Shown: positions 7,811 to 16,908, counted from the stretch's first letter. The stretch: 64,000 bases of DNA from Nocardioides sp. SLBN-35 (GCF_006715725.1 NZ_VFNU01000001.1:4836001-4900000); one strand, 5' to 3'. Made by a program: numbers and translations. The notes: generated by a model not told the origin, from the sequence alone.

Positions 7811-8838
7811 GCGTGGTCCCTCGCTTCCACGAGCTGCTGGGTCCGGCGGATGCTGAGCACGCGGTCGAGGACGATCGAGCCGATGATCAGCGCGCCGACG
7901 ACGGCGCCCTGCCAGAACTCGCTGATGCCCAGGATCGGGAGTGCGCGGTTGATGGTGACGAGGAGGAAGGCGCCGATGGCGGCGCCCCAGACCGTGCCGC
8001 TGCCGCCGAAGATCGCGACGCCGCCGATCACGACCGCCGCAACGGCCTGCAGCTCGATGCCGGAGCCGGTGCCGGAGAAGGCGGTGGCGTAGCGGGCGGC
8101 GGAGAAGACGCCGGCCAGGCCGGCGAGGGCACCGCACAGGACGAAGGCGCCGAACACCCGTCGCGCGGTGGGCAGGCCGTAGAGGTCGGCGGCGTCGGGG
8201 TCGGAGCCGATCGCGTAGAGCTCGCGGCCACCGCGGGCGGTGTGCAGGTAGTAGCCGACGGCCGCGACGACGACGACCGCGATGATCGTCAGCACCGGGA
8301 TGGTCAGCACCTGCTGGGTGCCCAGCTTCTCGAAGTGGGCCGGATAGTCCTGGGCGTTCATCCGGTCGCTGCCGACTTCGTGGGTCAGCGCGCCGCGCAG
8401 GACGTACATGGTGCCGAGCGTGATGACCAGGGCCGGCACCTTGAACAGCGTGACCAGCAGGCCGTTGAGGGCGCCGATCACGGCGCCGACGGCGAGCCCG
8501 GCCAGGAAGACCACGACCACCGAGGTGTCCGGGTTGGCCACGAAGATCTTGCCGGTGACGTAGGCCGTGATGCCGAGCGTCGAGCCCACGGACAGGTCGA
8601 CGTTGCGCGTGACCACGACGACCATCTGGCCGACCGCGAGCAGCAGCAGGATCGACGGCGCCAGGAGCGTGTCGCGCCAGCCGTCGGCGCTCAGCACGAA
8701 CGAGCTGCGCCGGGTCGTGGCCACCACGAGCAGTAGCGCCAGCACGATGACGATGGCGAGCTCCCGCGAACGGAGCACGGTGCGGGTCGCCCGGGTGACG
8801 GCGCTCTCGCGCGAGGGGGCGAGGGTCGAGGTGCTCAT
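7807..8838 (-). CDS. rhaP: Rhamnose ABC transporter permease 1
   Basis: A 343-aa permease of the same family as its downstream neighbour. Conserved segments are VVVTRNVDLSVGSTLG, FKVPALVITLGTMYVLRG and AVVIGGVAIFGGSGTVWGA. The ATG overlaps the rhaT stop as ATGA. A short charged N-terminus precedes the first helix. It lies between the ATPase and the second permease, the usual order in rhamnose transporters. Confidence 0.88.
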   Translation of the reverse strand: MSTSTLAPSRESAVTRATRTVLRSRELAIVIVLALLLVVATTRRSSFVLSADGWRDTLLAPSILLLLAVGQMVVVVTRNVDLSVGSTLGITAYVTGKIFVANPDTSVVVVFLAGLAVGAVIGALNGLLVTLFKVPALVITLGTMYVLRGALTHEVGSDRMNAQDYPAHFEKLGTQQVLTIPVLTIIAVVVVAAVGYYLHTARGGRELYAIGSDPDAADLYGLPTARRVFGAFVLCGALAGLAGVFSAARYATAFSGTGSGIELQAVAAVVIGGVAIFGGSGTVWGAAIGAFLLVTINRALPILGISEFWQGAVVGALIIGSIVLDRVLSIRRTQQLVEARDHA

Positions 8839-10367
8839 GCGGCCGGCTCCTTCGTCGCGGTCGTGGAGCGGGTGGCGGCGGCCATCACGTTCTCCGGAGT
8901 GGCCTCGTCGCGCGGGATGTCGGCGGTGATCCGGCCCTCGCAGACGACCAGCACACGGTCGGCCATGCCCAGCACCTCGGGGAGCTCGGAGGAGATCATC
9001 AGGATCGCGAGACCCTGGCCGGCCAGGTCGGACAGGAGCCGGTGCACCTCGGCCTTGGTGCCGACATCGATGCCACGGGTGGGCTCGTCGATGATCAGCA
9101 GCCGCGGATCGGTCGCCAGCCACTTGGCGATGACGACCTTCTGCTGGTTGCCGCCGCTCATGGTGGCGGCGCGCATGTCGAGCGCGCTCGTCTTGACCTC
9201 GAGGCGCGCGGCCCACGGGGCGGTCGCACGGTTCTCGGTGCGGGCGGTCAGCAGGCCGGCCCGGGCGAGGCCGCCGCGGATCACCGAGGCGATGTTCCTG
9301 GCGACCGATCCGTCGATGACCAGTCCCTGCTGCCGGCGGTCCTCGGGGACGAACGCCATGCCGGCGCGGATGGCGCGACGGGGGTTGCGCTGGGGAACCG
9401 GGCGGCCGGCGAGGGTCACCCGGCCGGCGTCGTACCCGTCGACACCGAAGACGGCGCGGGCGATCTCGCTGCGGCCGGCGCCGACCAGGCCGGCCAGACC
9501 CACGATCTCTCCGGCGCGGACCTGGAAGGAGACGTCGTGGAACTCTCCGGCGGAGCTGAGGCGCTCGACCTCGAGCACGACGTCGCCGATCGCGGCCGGG
9601 GTCTTCGGGAACAGCTCGGCGACCTCGCGCCCCACCATCTTGGCGACGATCTCGGCCTCGGTGGTCTCGGCGGTCCGGGACGTGGCGACGTAGGCGCCGT
9701 CGCGCATCACGGTCACCGTGTCGCACAGGTCGAAGACCTCGTCGAAGCGGTGCGAGATGAAGACCAGGGCGCGGCCCTCGTCGCGCAGGCTGCGCGCCAC
9801 CGCGAAGAGCCGGGCGACCTCGTTGCCGCTGAGCGCCGCGGTGGGCTCGTCCATCACGAGCAGCTTCGCGTCGAGCGAGATCGCCTTGGCGATCTCGATC
9901 AGCTGCTGGTCGGCGATGGAGAGGCCGTTGGCGACGCGGCGCGGGTCGATGCTCACCCCGAGGCGGGCGAAGAGCGCCTCCGACTCGGCGTACATCCGGG
10001 GACGGTCGATGCGCCGGCCGCCGCGCAGGGGGTGGCGGCCCATGAAGATGTTCTCGGCGACCGAGAGGTCGGGGAACAGGGTCGGCTCCTGGTAGATCAC
10101 GGCGACGCCCGCGGCCTTGGACTCGGCGGTCGACGCGAAGTCGACCGGCTCCCCCTGCAGCTCGAACTCGCCGGCGTCGCGGCGGTGCACGCCCGCGACG
10201 ATCTTGACCAGGGTCGACTTCCCGGCGCCGTTCTCGCCGACGAGGGCGTGGATCGAGCCCGGGTCCACCTCGAGCGTCCCGGAGCGCAGGGCGACCACCG
10301 CGCCGAACGACTTGGCGACACCCCGCAGCGCGAGCGTCGGGCCCGTGCGCTCCTCGTGGTCGGACAT
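8835..10367 (-). CDS. rhaT: Rhamnose ABC transporter, duplicated ATPase
   Basis: A 510-aa protein with two tandem ABC domains, the RbsA/XylG/RhaT type. The first half carries Walker A VGENGAGKST, the signature-like LSIADQQLIEIAKAI and Walker B LLVMDEPTAAL. The second half has a degenerate Walker A region (GLAGLVGAGRSEIARAV), the signature MSGGNQQKVVIAKWL and LLIIDEPTRGIDVGT. The ATG at 10365-10367 is preferred over one 7 codons upstream because GAGGAG lies at correct distance. First gene of the rhamnose operon. A LacI-type palindrome and a promoter lie directly upstream. Confidence 0.92.
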   Translation of the reverse strand: MSDHEERTGPTLALRGVAKSFGAVVALRSGTLEVDPGSIHALVGENGAGKSTLVKIVAGVHRRDAGEFELQGEPVDFASTAESKAAGVAVIYQEPTLFPDLSVAENIFMGRHPLRGGRRIDRPRMYAESEALFARLGVSIDPRRVANGLSIADQQLIEIAKAISLDAKLLVMDEPTAALSGNEVARLFAVARSLRDEGRALVFISHRFDEVFDLCDTVTVMRDGAYVATSRTAETTEAEIVAKMVGREVAELFPKTPAAIGDVVLEVERLSSAGEFHDVSFQVRAGEIVGLAGLVGAGRSEIARAVFGVDGYDAGRVTLAGRPVPQRNPRRAIRAGMAFVPEDRRQQGLVIDGSVARNIASVIRGGLARAGLLTARTENRATAPWAARLEVKTSALDMRAATMSGGNQQKVVIAKWLATDPRLLIIDEPTRGIDVGTKAEVHRLLSDLAGQGLAILMISSELPEVLGMADRVLVVCEGRITADIPRDEATPENVMAAATRSTTATKEPAA

Positions 10368-10395
10368 CTCACTCCTCGCTCTCGACATTCACCTG

Positions 10396-10454
10396 ATTGA
10401 AAGGTTTCAATGGCGAATGAGACGACGCTAGGTGACGGCCCTCACAAGCGTCAA
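10396..10454 (-). promoter_or_regulatory. Promoter and LacI-type operator of the rhamnose operon
   Basis: On the minus strand TTGACG (10449-10454) and TAGCGT (10425-10430) are separated by 18 bases. Downstream, ATTGAAA-GG-TTTCAAT (10396-10411) is a perfect 7-bp inverted repeat. It is related to the palindromes at 189 and 10474. Its position after the -10 hexamer fits a repressor that blocks transcription of rhaT onward until a rhamnose-derived inducer is present. Confidence 0.65.
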
Positions 10455-10473
10455 GACGTGCCCCGAAACTTTC

Positions 10474-10487
10474 TTGAAACGAATCAA
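10474..10487 (+). promoter_or_regulatory. Candidate autoregulatory LacI-type site
   Basis: TTGAAACGAATCAA resembles the other two operators (TTGA..CG..TCAA symmetric positions retained) and lies about 60 bases before the regulator start. It suggests weak autoregulation. The match is imperfect. Confidence 0.45.
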
Positions 10488-10545
10488 CAATGAGACCGGT
10501 CACCCTGAGGAGGCCCTAGGGTGAGCCCAACCCTGAAGGAGAGCC

Positions 10546-11562
10546 GTGAGCATCAGCGACGCGCAACGCAGCATGTCCGTCAAGGACGTGGCGTCGGCCG
10601 CCGGCGTGTCGGTGGGGACCGTGTCCAACGTGCTCAACCGGCCCGAGAAGGTCTCCCCCGCCACCCTCGAGCACGTCCAGCAGGTCATCGCCGAGCTCGG
10701 CTTCGTGCGCAACGACGCCGCCCGCCAGCTCCGTGCCGGCACCAACCGTGCCGTCGGCATGGTCGTGCTCGACGTCCGCAACCCGTTCTTCACCGACGTC
10801 GCCCGCGGCGTCGAGCTGCGCCTCGGCGCCCACGGCCGACCGCTCATCCTCGGCAGCTCCGGGCAGGACGCCCAGCGTGAGTCGACCTACCTCGACCTCT
10901 TCGAGGAGCAGCGCGTCAGTGGGCTGTTGATCACCCCCGTCGGCAAGGTGCTCCCCCGGCTGCGCCGGCTGCGCGAGCGCGGGACTGCCGTGGTCGTGGT
11001 CGACCGTCGTACCGGCAGCCGCGAGTTCTCCTCGGTCGCCGTCGACGACCTCCGCGGCGGCCGCCTCGCCGCCGGCCACCTGCTCGACTCCGGCCGCCGG
11101 CACCTCGCCCTCATCGGCGGCCCGCGCGGGCTGAGCCAGGTCAAGCACCGCCTCCGCGGCGCCCAGGAGGCCGTCGACGCGGTCGACGGCGCCCGGCTCG
11201 ACTTCGTCGAGACCGCAGCCATGGACGCCGCGGCCGGGCGCGAGGGCGCCGAGCGGCTCATGTCCGGCGCCCACCGCCCCGACGCGATCTTCGCCGCCAA
11301 CGACCTGATCGCCCTCGGCGTCCTGCAGGCCCTGACCCTCGCAGGGTTCCGGGTCCCCGACGATGTCGCCATCCTCGGCTACGACGACATCGACTTCGCC
11401 GCCTCCGCCGCCATCCCGCTCAGCTCGATCCGCCAGCCGCGCGCCGAGATGGGCGCCGTGGCCACCGACCTGCTGCTCGCTGCGATCGAGGACCCAGGCG
11501 TGCAGGTGCGCGACATCGTGCTCGAGCCGGAGCTCGTCGTACGACGCTCGACCGGGGGCTGA
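10546..11562 (+). CDS. LacI-family regulator of rhamnose utilisation
   Basis: A 338-aa repressor-type protein. Residues of about 10-60 form the LacI headpiece: SVKDVASAAGVSVGTVSNVL with the hinge region ARQLRAG. The rest is a periplasmic-binding-protein-like effector domain ending with GYDDIDFAASAAIPLSSIRQP. The GTG start has AGGAGAG nearby. It is divergent from the rhamnose operon across a 178-bp region with two operator-like palindromes, and a third such site precedes the secreted rhamnosidase. These support it as the local rhamnose regulator. The effector, rhamnose or a pathway intermediate, cannot be read from sequence. Confidence 0.88.
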   Translation: MSISDAQRSMSVKDVASAAGVSVGTVSNVLNRPEKVSPATLEHVQQVIAELGFVRNDAARQLRAGTNRAVGMVVLDVRNPFFTDVARGVELRLGAHGRPLILGSSGQDAQRESTYLDLFEEQRVSGLLITPVGKVLPRLRRLRERGTAVVVVDRRTGSREFSSVAVDDLRGGRLAAGHLLDSGRRHLALIGGPRGLSQVKHRLRGAQEAVDAVDGARLDFVETAAMDAAAGREGAERLMSGAHRPDAIFAANDLIALGVLQALTLAGFRVPDDVAILGYDDIDFAASAAIPLSSIRQPRAEMGAVATDLLLAAIEDPGVQVRDIVLEPELVVRRSTGG

Positions 11563-11570
11563 CCGGCGCG

Positions 11571-11597
11571 GATCGGACGAGCCAGGCTCGTCCGATC
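11571..11597. terminator. Strong hairpin between convergent genes
   Basis: A perfect inverted repeat GATCGGACGAGCC / GGCTCGTCCGATC around a single A lies between the stop of the LacI-type gene and the stop of the convergent fatty acid transporter. There is no T-tract, as usual in high-GC genomes. It probably acts in both directions. Confidence 0.65.
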
Positions 11598-11633
11598 GGC
11601 GCCGATGACCCGGAACGCGGCGACCGCAGACGG

Positions 11634-13103
11634 TCAGGGATGGACGGGCGGGTGGTAGTCGAGCGTGCCGGCGAAGAACCAGAGCAGCCCCAGCACCAGG
11701 GGCAGGTGCACGAGGAACTGCACGAAGGTGAAGCCGACCAGGTGGCGTGCACGCAGCCCGAGGATGCCGAGCAGCGGCAGCATCCAGAACGGGTTGACCA
11801 GGTTGGGCAGGGCCTCGGCCGCGTTGTAGATCTGCACCGTCCACCCGAGGTGGGAGTGCATCGCGTTCGACGCGTCCATGACGTACGGCGCCTCGATGAT
11901 CCACTTGCCGCCGCCCGAGGGGATGAAGAAGCCCAAGGTGGCGGAGTAGATCCCGATCACGAGCGCGAAGGTGCCAGTGGTCGAGAGGTTGACGAAGCCC
12001 TCGGAGATGAGGTGGGCGAGGGTGTCGCCGTCACCGGACTGCGCCCGGGTGAGGATCGCCGCGATGCCCGCGTAGAACGGGAACTGCACCAGGATCCCGG
12101 AGGTCGCCGGCACCGCGTTGGAGACGGCGTCGAGGAAGCTGCGAGGGCGCCAGTGGAGCAGCATGCCCAGGGCCAGGAACAGCAGGTTGTAGGTGTTGAG
12201 GTTCGAGATCACGACGATCGGGTCACCGCTCGCGAACTCACGGATCAGCCAGCCGGCCACGAGCAGGGCGACGACGATCGTGAGCAGCGGGCTGAACTCG
12301 AGCCAGTCCCCGGGCCGCTCGCGCATGCGCCGGGGCGCGGACCTCTCGCCGAGGTCGACGCCGAGCTCCTGCGCGGTGACCGCGTTGCGCTCGCTCGGCG
12401 CCGACAGGAACGAGACGGCGACGCTGACGACGAGGATGATCGCCGCGAGGGCCAGCGACTGCCACAAGAAGATGGTCTCCCGGAACGGGATCACCCCGGT
12501 GATCGCGAGCAGCTCGGGAGTCAGGCTGTCCGGGTTGGCCTGCAGCTGGGCGGCCGAGGAGCTGATGCCCAGCGCCCAGATGCCGCCGATGCCGAGGTAC
12601 GCCGCCGCGCCGGCGGCCCGGTAGTCGACCTTGATGTCCTCGCGGCGCCCGACCGCCTTGGCCAACAGGCCGGCGAAGACCAGGCCGAAGCCCCAGTTGA
12701 CCAGGGAGGTCGCGAGGCTGACCGAGGCGATGAAGGAGACCGCCGTGCGCCCGGTGCGGGGGATGGCGGCCAGCCGGGTGATCAGCCGGCTCGCCGGTGG
12801 GGAGGTCGCGACGACGTAGCCTGTGACGACGACCAGCGCCATCTGCATGGTGAACGGGATGAGGTCCCAGAAGCCGGTGCTGAAGCTGTCCGCGACCGCC
12901 GTGGCGGGCGCACCCATCACGAGCGCGGAGATCGCCGCGACCGCCACGGCGACCAGCGCGAAGACGAACGCGTCGGGGAACCACTTCTCGACGAAGTCGG
13001 CGAAGCGCAGAGCGAGCCGGGCCCAGGCGCCCTCGCGGACCTGGCCCTCGGGCTCGCGGGGCCCCGGGGCGGCGTCCTGGTCGACCGCGGTGCGCCGGCT
13101 CAT
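11634..13103 (-). CDS. Short-chain fatty acid transporter (AtoE family)
   Basis: A 489-aa inner-membrane protein with about 11-12 hydrophobic helices. Segments SLVNWGFGLVFAGLLAK, YLGIGGIWALGIS and FFIPSGGGKWIIEAPYV are hallmarks of AtoE-type transporters for butyrate and other short-chain fatty acids. The N-terminus is a charged cytosolic tail. Its ATG overlaps the amidase stop by 4 bases, giving a two-gene operon. The amidase could release a carboxylate that this protein carries, but that is inference. Confidence 0.85.
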   Translation of the reverse strand: MSRRTAVDQDAAPGPREPEGQVREGAWARLALRFADFVEKWFPDAFVFALVAVAVAAISALVMGAPATAVADSFSTGFWDLIPFTMQMALVVVTGYVVATSPPASRLITRLAAIPRTGRTAVSFIASVSLATSLVNWGFGLVFAGLLAKAVGRREDIKVDYRAAGAAAYLGIGGIWALGISSSAAQLQANPDSLTPELLAITGVIPFRETIFLWQSLALAAIILVVSVAVSFLSAPSERNAVTAQELGVDLGERSAPRRMRERPGDWLEFSPLLTIVVALLVAGWLIREFASGDPIVVISNLNTYNLLFLALGMLLHWRPRSFLDAVSNAVPATSGILVQFPFYAGIAAILTRAQSGDGDTLAHLISEGFVNLSTTGTFALVIGIYSATLGFFIPSGGGKWIIEAPYVMDASNAMHSHLGWTVQIYNAAEALPNLVNPFWMLPLLGILGLRARHLVGFTFVQFLVHLPLVLGLLWFFAGTLDYHPPVHP

Positions 13104-14527
13104 CGGACCGCGCCTTCGGAACGCGGCGTGATCGGCAGCCGGCCGGCGATGCCGACGCCCTGCTCGAAGCGCGCGGCGTAGGAGAGCAGTCGCGCCTCCG
13201 AGCCGGGCCGGCCGACCAGCTGGACGCCGATGGGCAGGCCCTCCTGGTCCAGCCCGGCGGGCAGCGCGACGACGGGGCAACCGGTGAGCGAGATGCAGAA
13301 GGTGATGGCGATCCAGTCGATGTAGGTCGTCAGCTCGGTGCCGTCGATCTGCGCCGGCGAGGCCCACTCGACGGGGAACGGCGGCAGCGGGGCGCTCGGC
13401 ACCACCAGCACGTCGTGGTCCTCGAAGAAGTCCGTCACCCGGTGCACGAGCGCTCCCCGCGCCCGCTCGGCCCACTGCACGTCGGCGACGGTCTGGGTGA
13501 GGCCCTTCTCGATGTTCCAGACGATGTCGGGCTTGATCAGCTCGCGGTGCCGCTCCAGGGTGCTGGCGTGCATGGTGGCGATCAGATGGGCACGCAGGAT
13601 CTGGAAGGCGTCGTACGCGCCGCCGAAGTCGGGCTCGGCCTCGACGACCTCCGCACCCATCGCGGCGAAGTGGGCGAGGGCGTCGCGGGTGACCCGGCGC
13701 ACGCCCTGGTCGACGGGCAGCACGCCCAGGTCCGGCGAGTACGCGACGCGCGCCGGGGCGTCGTACCGCTCCAGGGAAGCGAGGAAGGACGCAGGACGCT
13801 CCCGCCGGGTCAGCGGGTCGTGGGCGTCGTGGCCGACCATCGCGTCGAGCATGAGGGCGGCGTCGGCGACGTTGCGGGCCATCGGACCCTCGACCCACAA
13901 GGTGTCGAACGGGACGGCGGGGGTACGGCGGGGCACCCGGCCCGCCGTCGGCCGCACGCCGACGATGCCGTTGAACCCGGCCGGGGTGCGCAGCGACCCG
14001 CCCAGGTCGTTGCCGGTGGCCAGCCAGGCGGAGCCTGCGGCCAGGCACGCGGCCGCGCCACCGGATGAGCCGCCGACCGAGCGGCCCAGGTGCCAGGGGT
14101 TGCGACTGGCGCCGAACACCTCGTTGTAGGTGTGGCCGCCGGCGAACTCCGGCACGTTGGACTTGGCGTACGCGATCGCGCCGTTCTCCTCCAGGACGCG
14201 GACCATGGCGTCGGAGGTCTCGGCGACGGTGTCGGCGAAGATCGGCGAACCGAAGGTGGTGCGCTGGCCCGCGACGTCGTTGTAGTCCTTGATCGCGACC
14301 GGGAGGCCGGCCAGCAGGCCGCGGTCGGCCGGGTCCGGGCAGCTCCTCATCAGCGCCTCGGCCCGGGCCCGCGCCTGGTCGAAGAAGCGGATCGGCAGCG
14401 CGTTCACCTCGGCGTCCGCGTCGGCGACGTGCTCCTCGAGGGTCTTGACCAGCTCGAGCGGCGAGACCTCGCCTCGGCGGAGCAGGTCCACGACCTCGCG
14501 GGCGGTCCAGCGGATGATGTCGTTCAC
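13100..14527 (-). CDS. Amidase (amidase-signature family)
   Basis: A 475-aa cytoplasmic hydrolase with the full Ser-cisSer-Lys catalytic set: Lys80 in VAIKDYND, the SS pair at 154-155 in VGGSSGGAAA, and nucleophile Ser178 in DLGGSLRTPA. Length is normal. Family members hydrolyse diverse amides, and the substrate cannot be predicted. It is first in an operon with a short-chain fatty acid transporter and is divergent from a tandem-AsnC regulator with 112 bases between, which suggests local control. Confidence 0.87.
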   Translation of the reverse strand: MNDIIRWTAREVVDLLRRGEVSPLELVKTLEEHVADADAEVNALPIRFFDQARARAEALMRSCPDPADRGLLAGLPVAIKDYNDVAGQRTTFGSPIFADTVAETSDAMVRVLEENGAIAYAKSNVPEFAGGHTYNEVFGASRNPWHLGRSVGGSSGGAAACLAAGSAWLATGNDLGGSLRTPAGFNGIVGVRPTAGRVPRRTPAVPFDTLWVEGPMARNVADAALMLDAMVGHDAHDPLTRRERPASFLASLERYDAPARVAYSPDLGVLPVDQGVRRVTRDALAHFAAMGAEVVEAEPDFGGAYDAFQILRAHLIATMHASTLERHRELIKPDIVWNIEKGLTQTVADVQWAERARGALVHRVTDFFEDHDVLVVPSAPLPPFPVEWASPAQIDGTELTTYIDWIAITFCISLTGCPVVALPAGLDQEGLPIGVQLVGRPGSEARLLSYAARFEQGVGIAGRLPITPRSEGAVR

Positions 14528-14558
14528 GACGACCTCCAGTTCGATCCGGGTTCAGAGA

Positions 14559-14640
14559 TTCGCCTCAACTGTGGGCGCGGTCACACCTCTCGGGCAACAA
14601 CCCCTGGCTAGATGGAGGATTTCGCCATAAGATCGGCGAA
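14559..14640. promoter_or_regulatory. Divergent control region with TTCGCC half-sites
   Basis: ATTCGCC occurs at 14559-14565. TTCGCC (14621-14626) and GGCGAA (14635-14640) form an inverted repeat overlapping the regulator start codon. TAAGAT (14628-14633) fits a -10 hexamer only 6 bases before the ATG, suggesting a leaderless message. The half-sites are candidate binding sites of the AsnC-type regulator itself. Confidence 0.4.
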
Positions 14641-15620
14641 TGCCCGTGAGTTCGCCCACCGATCTGGACCGCCGCATCGTGGCCGCGCTGATGGTCGACG
14701 GGCGCGCGCCGTGGACCAAGATCGCCGGCGCGCTCGGCGTGCCCGACCGCACGGTCACGCGTCGCGGCACCGCACTGCTGGAGTCCGGGGCGGTCGGCAT
14801 CCATGCTCTCGCCGACCCGCACCGCACCGGGCGCGGCGACCCGTTCGTGGTCAGCCTGTCCTGCACCCCCGCCGTGGTGTGGCCGACCTGCGCCTCGATC
14901 GCGCGGCGTGGCGAGACCGTGACGACCTACGTCGTGTCCGGACGGGCCCAGTGCCTGGCGGACATGTGGTGCCCGGAGACCCGCCAGGCCCAGCTCTTCC
15001 TCCACGAGCTCGGCGCGACACCCGGCGTGACCGAGGTCGAGGTGGCGCCGGTGCTGCGCTACATCCAGACCCTCACCACCTGGGACCCGGGGATCCTCGA
15101 GCGGACCGAGGTGGACGCGCTGCGGGTCGGTGACCCGATCACCACCTGGCCGGTCTTCGGCGAGCCGGCCCGGTTGGACCGCGAGGACAAGGCACTCCTG
15201 CGCGGACTGGTCGAGGACGGTCGGCGTACCTTCGAGGAGCTCGGCCGGCTCGCGGGCGTCTCCGAGCAGACCACCGCCCGCCGCGTCGAGACGATGCGCG
15301 CCTCCGGCCTGGTCACGCTCCGCGCGGTGGTCGACCCGCGCGTCCTCGGCCTGCCCGTGGCCGCCCTGCTCCGCCTGCGGATCCGCCCGCCCGTAGTGGA
15401 GACCGTCGCGGCCGCTCTCACCGCGAGCCCGCACGTGCGCTACGCAGCCATGGTGATGGGCGAGCACCAGATCGTCGCCGACGTCCGGCTGCCGACCAAG
15501 GACGCCCTGCGCCAGCTCCTCACCGGCGCCGAGTGGACCGAGCACGTCGAGGCGATGGAGAGCTCGCTCATCCTCGACGTGCTCAAGCAGAGCGAGGTGC
15601 TCGCGTCGTCGCTGCGGTGA
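14640..15620 (+). CDS. Tandem Lrp/AsnC-family regulator
   Basis: A 326-aa protein with two AsnC-type units. Each begins with an HTH: LDRRIVAALMVDGRAPWTKI near residues 9-28 and LDREDKALLRGLVEDGRRTF near residue 178. Each is followed by a RAM-like ligand domain. Most Lrp proteins are half this size; duplicated forms are common in actinobacteria. It is divergent from the amidase/transporter operon and probably senses a small amino-acid-like ligand. The ATG at 14640 lies directly behind a -10-like TAAGAT, so the message may be leaderless. Confidence 0.85.
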   Translation: MPVSSPTDLDRRIVAALMVDGRAPWTKIAGALGVPDRTVTRRGTALLESGAVGIHALADPHRTGRGDPFVVSLSCTPAVVWPTCASIARRGETVTTYVVSGRAQCLADMWCPETRQAQLFLHELGATPGVTEVEVAPVLRYIQTLTTWDPGILERTEVDALRVGDPITTWPVFGEPARLDREDKALLRGLVEDGRRTFEELGRLAGVSEQTTARRVETMRASGLVTLRAVVDPRVLGLPVAALLRLRIRPPVVETVAAALTASPHVRYAAMVMGEHQIVADVRLPTKDALRQLLTGAEWTEHVEAMESSLILDVLKQSEVLASSLR

Positions 15621-15906
15621 GATCGCGTCATCCCGCGTCGAGGTCGCGCAGCTCCCGGCGGCTCGTCAACGCCAGCTCCGCGCAGGACCCCGGGCCCGAG
15701 ACCCAGCAGGTCCTCGATCTCGGGCAAGGCGTCGAGGGAAGCGTGGCGCTCAGGCCGGCGGGTCCCGGCACGCCACGAGCTCAGGGTCGAGACCCCGACC
15801 CGGACCCCCTCTCTCGAAGGCGGTCCGACAGCCAGGTGAGGGTGCGACGACGCTCACTCAGTCCACGGGCGAAGAGGTCGGCGAACTCTCCAGGCGCAGA
15901 CCCCAT
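15621..15906 (-). pseudogene. Frameshifted HTH (XRE-like) gene remnant
   Basis: From the ATG at 15904-15906 the reading begins MGSAPGEFADLFARGLSERR, then LTWLSDRLRERG, a plausible HTH start. The frame then hits a stop. One base added in the GGGGG run near 15809-15813 restores VRVGVSTLSSWRAGTRRPER followed by ASLDALPEIEDLLGLGPGVL, as in actinobacterial HTH proteins. The restored frame then loses similarity and runs into the convergent regulator gene, so the 3' part is missing too. It is judged a decayed gene. The rest of 15907-16215 shows nothing coding. Confidence 0.6.
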
Positions 15907-16215
15907 GCGGACATCCTCCCCGAACCCGCTCGCCGCATGTCGACCTGTCGCCCGCCGGCGCGGCTGCCGGCGGTGTGAGGACGAGAGAAAGAAGCAGGGT
16001 TCCGGTGCCGAGTTTGTGCCGAGCTGCCCTCGCAGCCGCAGTCGGACGTGACCACCGACATCAGTGACGACCCGATCGGGCGAATCCGCGTGACCATCAG
16101 TATCGCGCAGGACGTTCACGCACGCCGACGTGACATTCGATGTGTGCAGAGTGGGGGACACGTCGTGCCCGGCTCCGTCGGTCAGGTCGCGCTGTCGCCG
16201 GTTCGTTGTCGCGGG

Positions 16216-16908
16216 CTAGGCTCCGGGACTGCGCCACCCGACCTTGTGTGCGGCGCCCACCGCCGCCAGCTGCGACGTCAGGCCGAGCTTGGCGAGGATC
16301 ATCTTCACCTGGCTGCGGACCGTCGCCTCGGAGACCACACCGACATGGGCGATGTCACGGACCTGCATCCCCCGCATCAGTGCGCCCAGGATCTCTGCCT
16401 CCCGGCGCGTGAGCCGCTCGAGACGACTCGAGATGTCCCGATTGTCCGACCGGTGTCGGGCTGCAGCTGCGATCAGCTCGGCGCGGTCAGCCGCCGGCAT
16501 CAACGCCAGGCCGTCGCGCGCCCGGCGCATGGCGCCGATGATCTGGTTCAACGACGACGACTTCAGCAGCACCGCTCGGGCTCCTCGATGCAGGCACTCC
16601 CCCCATTCCGGTGCACTGGGACTTCCCGTGAGCACGACGACCACCACCCCTGAAGCAGACAATGGCGCCACCAGTCGCGTCCCATCGCCGACCCGACCGA
16701 GACACAGGTCCAGCAGCACCACACGCGGAACGGTGCGCAGCGTCGCTGACAACACCGACGCCAGGGTCGCGCCAGGATCGGCCAGGTCGACACGCCGCAC
16801 CGCGTAACCCTGGTGCTCCAAGGTCAACGCCACCGCCTCGGCGAACAGCACATGGTCATCGACGATCGTGATCCGCATCGCTGGTGCAAGAGACATGGAG
16901 GGGCCCAC
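16216..16908 (-). CDS. NarL/LuxR-type response regulator, intact receiver
   Basis: A 230-aa orphan response regulator. The receiver has Asp17-Asp18, phosphoacceptor Asp67 in VVLLDLCLG, Thr94 in VLTGS and Lys116 in VLLKSSS. The C-terminal LuxR HTH is LTRREAEILGALMRGMQVRD to SEATVRSQVKMILAKLGL. No histidine kinase is nearby. The GTG at 16906-16908 has AGGA upstream; ATG at 16894-16896 or 16876-16878 are alternatives. It is strongly similar to the regulator at 22887-23735, including the final VGAAH.AGWR segment, so the two are paralogues. Its role is unknown. Confidence 0.85.
   Translation of the reverse strand: MGPSMSLAPAMRITIVDDHVLFAEAVALTLEHQGYAVRRVDLADPGATLASVLSATLRTVPRVVLLDLCLGRVGDGTRLVAPLSASGVVVVVLTGSPSAPEWGECLHRGARAVLLKSSSLNQIIGAMRRARDGLALMPAADRAELIAAAARHRSDNRDISSRLERLTRREAEILGALMRGMQVRDIAHVGVVSEATVRSQVKMILAKLGLTSQLAAVGAAHKVGWRSPGA

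Noticed and set aside
16048..16653. 201-codon plus-strand frame before and opposite the response regulator
   Set aside because: It overlaps the regulator's HTH on the other strand and has low-complexity composition.
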